Below, one piece after another: positions 61,190 to 64,000 of a stretch of 64,000 nt of DNA. Below the pieces are notes generated by a model. It ran no database searches. It saw only the letters and a program-made list of their open reading frames with translations, and had not been told where the DNA came from. The DNA is from Eulemur rufifrons. Lineage: Eukaryota; Chordata; Mammalia; Primates; Lemuridae. Where the stretch lies: assembly GCF_041146395.1 (NCBI RefSeq), contig NC_090986.1, forward strand, positions 47,900,001 through 47,964,000, read 5' to 3'. A program made the position numbers and the translations under genes. Each line of letters begins with the position of its first letter. Within the stretch, counting starts at the first letter, position 1.

Positions 61190-63440
61190 ACATTTGTTTA
61201 TGAATTATATTTTTTCATTAAATAATGTTTCTGAAAAACATTTGTGTTTTTTGTGAGCTATATTTTACTACATTTTTATTATATATTACTTCATTATATG
61301 AATGTAATGTATACAATTATTTGGGCCACATTAATAAATAAAATATATGTATTAACTTTCTGCCCAATTTACTGTTACTGCAAATTTAGGGTATTTCCAG
61401 TTTTGGGGTATTAAAAATAATTCTGCTATGATATTCTTGTATAAGTCTGCAAATGTGCTCTTCTGAAGAATAGAAAACTAGGTCATAGGGATGCTAGATC
61501 TTTAACTTTATTATTAATACATAATAAATTGTTTTCCAAGGGGTTTCTACGAATTAACACTCTCACCACAGTATATGAACATCCTATTTGTTGTTACAAA
61601 TCGTCACCAAAGTTGTTACCATCAGGTTTTTTTTTTTTTCATTTTTGCCAATACAGCAAATCAATGTATATCTATCTCGCAGTGGTTTTAACTGGCCTCC
61701 TTATGACCGACAATGAGTATCATTTAATGTGTTTCTTGTCTGTGACATGCCCCGTGGAAGATTATATGAATGTTTAAAATCTTCTCCATCCCTACCTGAG
61801 GCGCCCTTCCACGTGATATTCCTCTCTGTAGGAGAATCATACTTCTTTTTCATATTAAACTCAAGAGTGGTCAGTTAATGTATTGTCACTAATGAAAACA
61901 GTGAATGGAAATGGTGGGTGTCACTTCCGTGCACAATAATGAAGAGCTAGCTTGTAATGTTCATAATTCTTTATCCTGCGTACTGAGACCAGCAATGTTT
62001 CAGATAGGTTTGCTCCAAGAGACTGAACCCCACCTAAGTAAACCATAGAGCAGAGTTAAAGCCCACCTGTAATGGGCATACAGTGTGAGTGAGAAACTAA
62101 TGTTTGCTGCTTTAATCCACTAATAATTCTTAGAAGCTCTAAAAATATATTCTGGGGACTAGTTCTTCGTAATATTAAAGTGTTGAAAATATCACCCATG
62201 CTATGATTTGTTTTCTATTTTTTCTGCAGTGTTGTTTGATTGAAAAATTGTAAATAGATATTATTGAGTTTATCAATCTTTGCCCTTCTGATAAATTCTG
62301 TTTAAGAAATCCTTCTCTCTCCTGAGATTATTATATTCTAAAACATTCTATGTTTTCCTTTCACATTTCAGTAGAACTTCATCATAAGTATATTAGCTTT
62401 AAGTTTGTTGCTTGTTTCCTTTGAGAAATGTTCATTGTTTTAATTTTGAACTATAGAGCTGGTTATAGTTTTTATTTTTGTTTCATTTAGTTTTAACATT
62501 ATATTTTTCTAGAAATTTATTCTTTTCATATACATTTTTCAATTTATGGGCAAAAGGTTTTCTATATCATCAGCATCGTTACATATGAAATATCTATAGT
62601 TTGTCAAATTATTTGTGTCCTTCATATTTTTATATCAATTTAACTATAAGTTAATCATTTTATTAGATATTTGGATAACCAACTATGTTTTTGTTAATCA
62701 CTTTTTGCATGCTTAATTTTTAATTAATTTCTGCTCTTCTGTTTAGCATTTTCTTCACTTTAAATTTAATTTTCATTGATGTTCTTTTCTCATATCTTAA
62801 GATGGATGCTAACCTATTAATTGTCAATCTTTTTTTCTCCAGGTAAGTAGTTATGTCTCTACTTATAATATCTTCTTTATCATTGATCATCAATTGAAAA
62901 TAATATTTATTTTCAATTTTGAGGTTTTTTTCCTGATACCTGAGCTATTTAGAGGTGGATTTACTCATTTTTAACATTTATTTTTCTTGTGGATATAACT
63001 TTCTACTTTTATTGCATTTGGTACCAAAATTTGGGTTATTTGAATTATGTTAAGAAATTTTCCATGGGAAATATATGGCCAAATTATATAAATATTCAAA
63101 GTGTGCTTAAATAAATATTTATTTCACATTTATTTGCAGAGATAATATAGTTAGATAGATACAGAGAGAAATGTCTATTACATCAATTTTTGTGAATGGT
63201 ATTGTTTAAAATTTCTATATTTTTCTGATATTTTTTGTACATTCTTTTATTAATAGTGGTACTGATAGCTATATATTATAATTTCCAACTATAAACTTCA
63301 ATTTGTCTATTTTTCCTCATATTTTTCTCAATTTCATTTAATTTACTTCAATGCTGTAATATTAGGTACATGCAATTGTACAATGTTTTATCTTACTGGT
63401 GATTTCTTGATGTTCTATCTTAAAATAAATTTTTCAAATA
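61190..63440 (-). mobile_element. very old L1, antisense, discontinuous
   Basis: Antisense landmarks appear in the expected order from 3' end inward: 'ggtatttccagttttggggt' with 'aataattctgctatgata', 'actaggtcatagggatgcta', 'acgaattaacactctcacca', 'tcaatctttgcccttctgat', 'cctgagctatttagaggtgg' and 'gtggatataactttctactt'. Each is strongly mutated, and gaps between them may be unrelated DNA. No ORF survives. Confidence 0.5.
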
Positions 63441-64000
63441 TTACTATCCTAATAACTTACAAAAGAAAAATAAGTGTGACAGTTTACATGCCAATAATGA
63501 TAATGAAATAATGTTTTCAAAGTGCAAAAGTATAAAATTGTCAGGCTAGAATTGAATACACAGAGAAACAATTTTTCATGAACGTTAATCCAAAATTTTG
63601 AAAGTTTACCACTAAGAGACCTTCACAAAAGGATTTACTAGGGATTTATTAATAATTAAAGAATTAGGAAAATGAACCAAGGTACTAGAAACTAGTTGAA
63701 AAACAAATGGCAAATATATGTGTAATCTTTACAACTTAAGAATCTCTACTTCATAGAGTTAAAAAACAATTTTTTGTTTAAATTTCAATTGTCATACATG
63801 TTCTTTTATCTTTGTATTTCCTACTAGCTTGTACATAGTAGGAGCTCAAAGACTGTTGCCTAAACTTGTTCAGAAAGCTGATGACAATGTTGTCTGTTTC
63901 AGTACAAGTTTGCTTGTGATATAATACTTAGTGAATTTTGTAAGCTCTTGAAGACACACACACACACATATATATAATACATATTTATTTTTTATATCCC
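63441..64000. other. AT-rich unassigned DNA
   Basis: A CA/TA alternation lies at about 63954-63977. Nothing else was recognised. Confidence 0.4.

Overview
This is a mammalian nuclear window of AT-rich, gene-poor intergenic or intronic DNA. Strepsirrhine primate origin (lemur, loris or galago group) is the best reading. The main evidence is a full-length dimeric Alu at about 44.7-45.1 kb whose A-rich linker carries the 'attatatggacaacta' insertion that I associate with lemur and galago Alus. Several young L1 3' ends of matching style support this, with G-rich 3' UTRs containing 'accatctgggggatgg'. Older elements (MIR, L2, MER5A, MER2, MaLR LTRs, L1M) are shared by placental mammals. All family names come from pattern recognition, because no RepeatMasker or database search could be run.

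Layout. 0-5.6 kb: mostly unassigned, with an Alu-like fragment at 0.9 kb and weak exon-like segments on the minus strand at 4.5-5.6 kb. 5.9-6.4 kb: a MaLR (MST/THE1-type) solo LTR. 8.2-9.1 kb: a GC-rich block that looks like an isolated L1 5' UTR. 11.4 kb: MER5A. 12.9-13.5 kb: an ERVL-type LTR. 14.1-15.4 kb: nearly full-length dead mariner (here called MarA, copy 1). 21.0-23.4 kb: an antisense old L1 split by another LTR. 24-26 kb: MIR, an L2 apparently split by an L1 fragment, and an LTR. 27.6-28.7 kb: MarA copy 2, minus strand, internally deleted. 29.7-31.1 kb: an old L1 3' end split by a young truncated L1 with target duplications. 33.4-33.7 kb: the best candidate protein-coding exon. 34.5-36.4 kb: a second mariner (MarB, minus strand) interrupted by a third, short MarA copy. 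36.6-37.8 kb: antisense L1. 40.5 kb: MER2. 41.7-43.9 kb: an old L1 plus two young L1 3' ends. 44.7-45.1 kb: the Alu. 46.6 and 50.1 kb: L2. 50.7 and 55.4 kb: LTRs. 61-63.4 kb: antisense old L1.

No intact conventional gene is visible. The only sizeable recognisable coding sequences are transposon remnants: two mariner transposase families and L1 ORF2. The most rewarding items are the MarA-in-MarB nest, whose removal restores the MarB reading frame; the MarA family itself, with one near-full-length copy and two deletion derivatives; the 79-codon exon-like segment at 33435-33671; and a few candidate regulatory motifs (an RFX-type X-box and a paired-homeodomain P2 site). I did not find convincing evidence of a new biological system.
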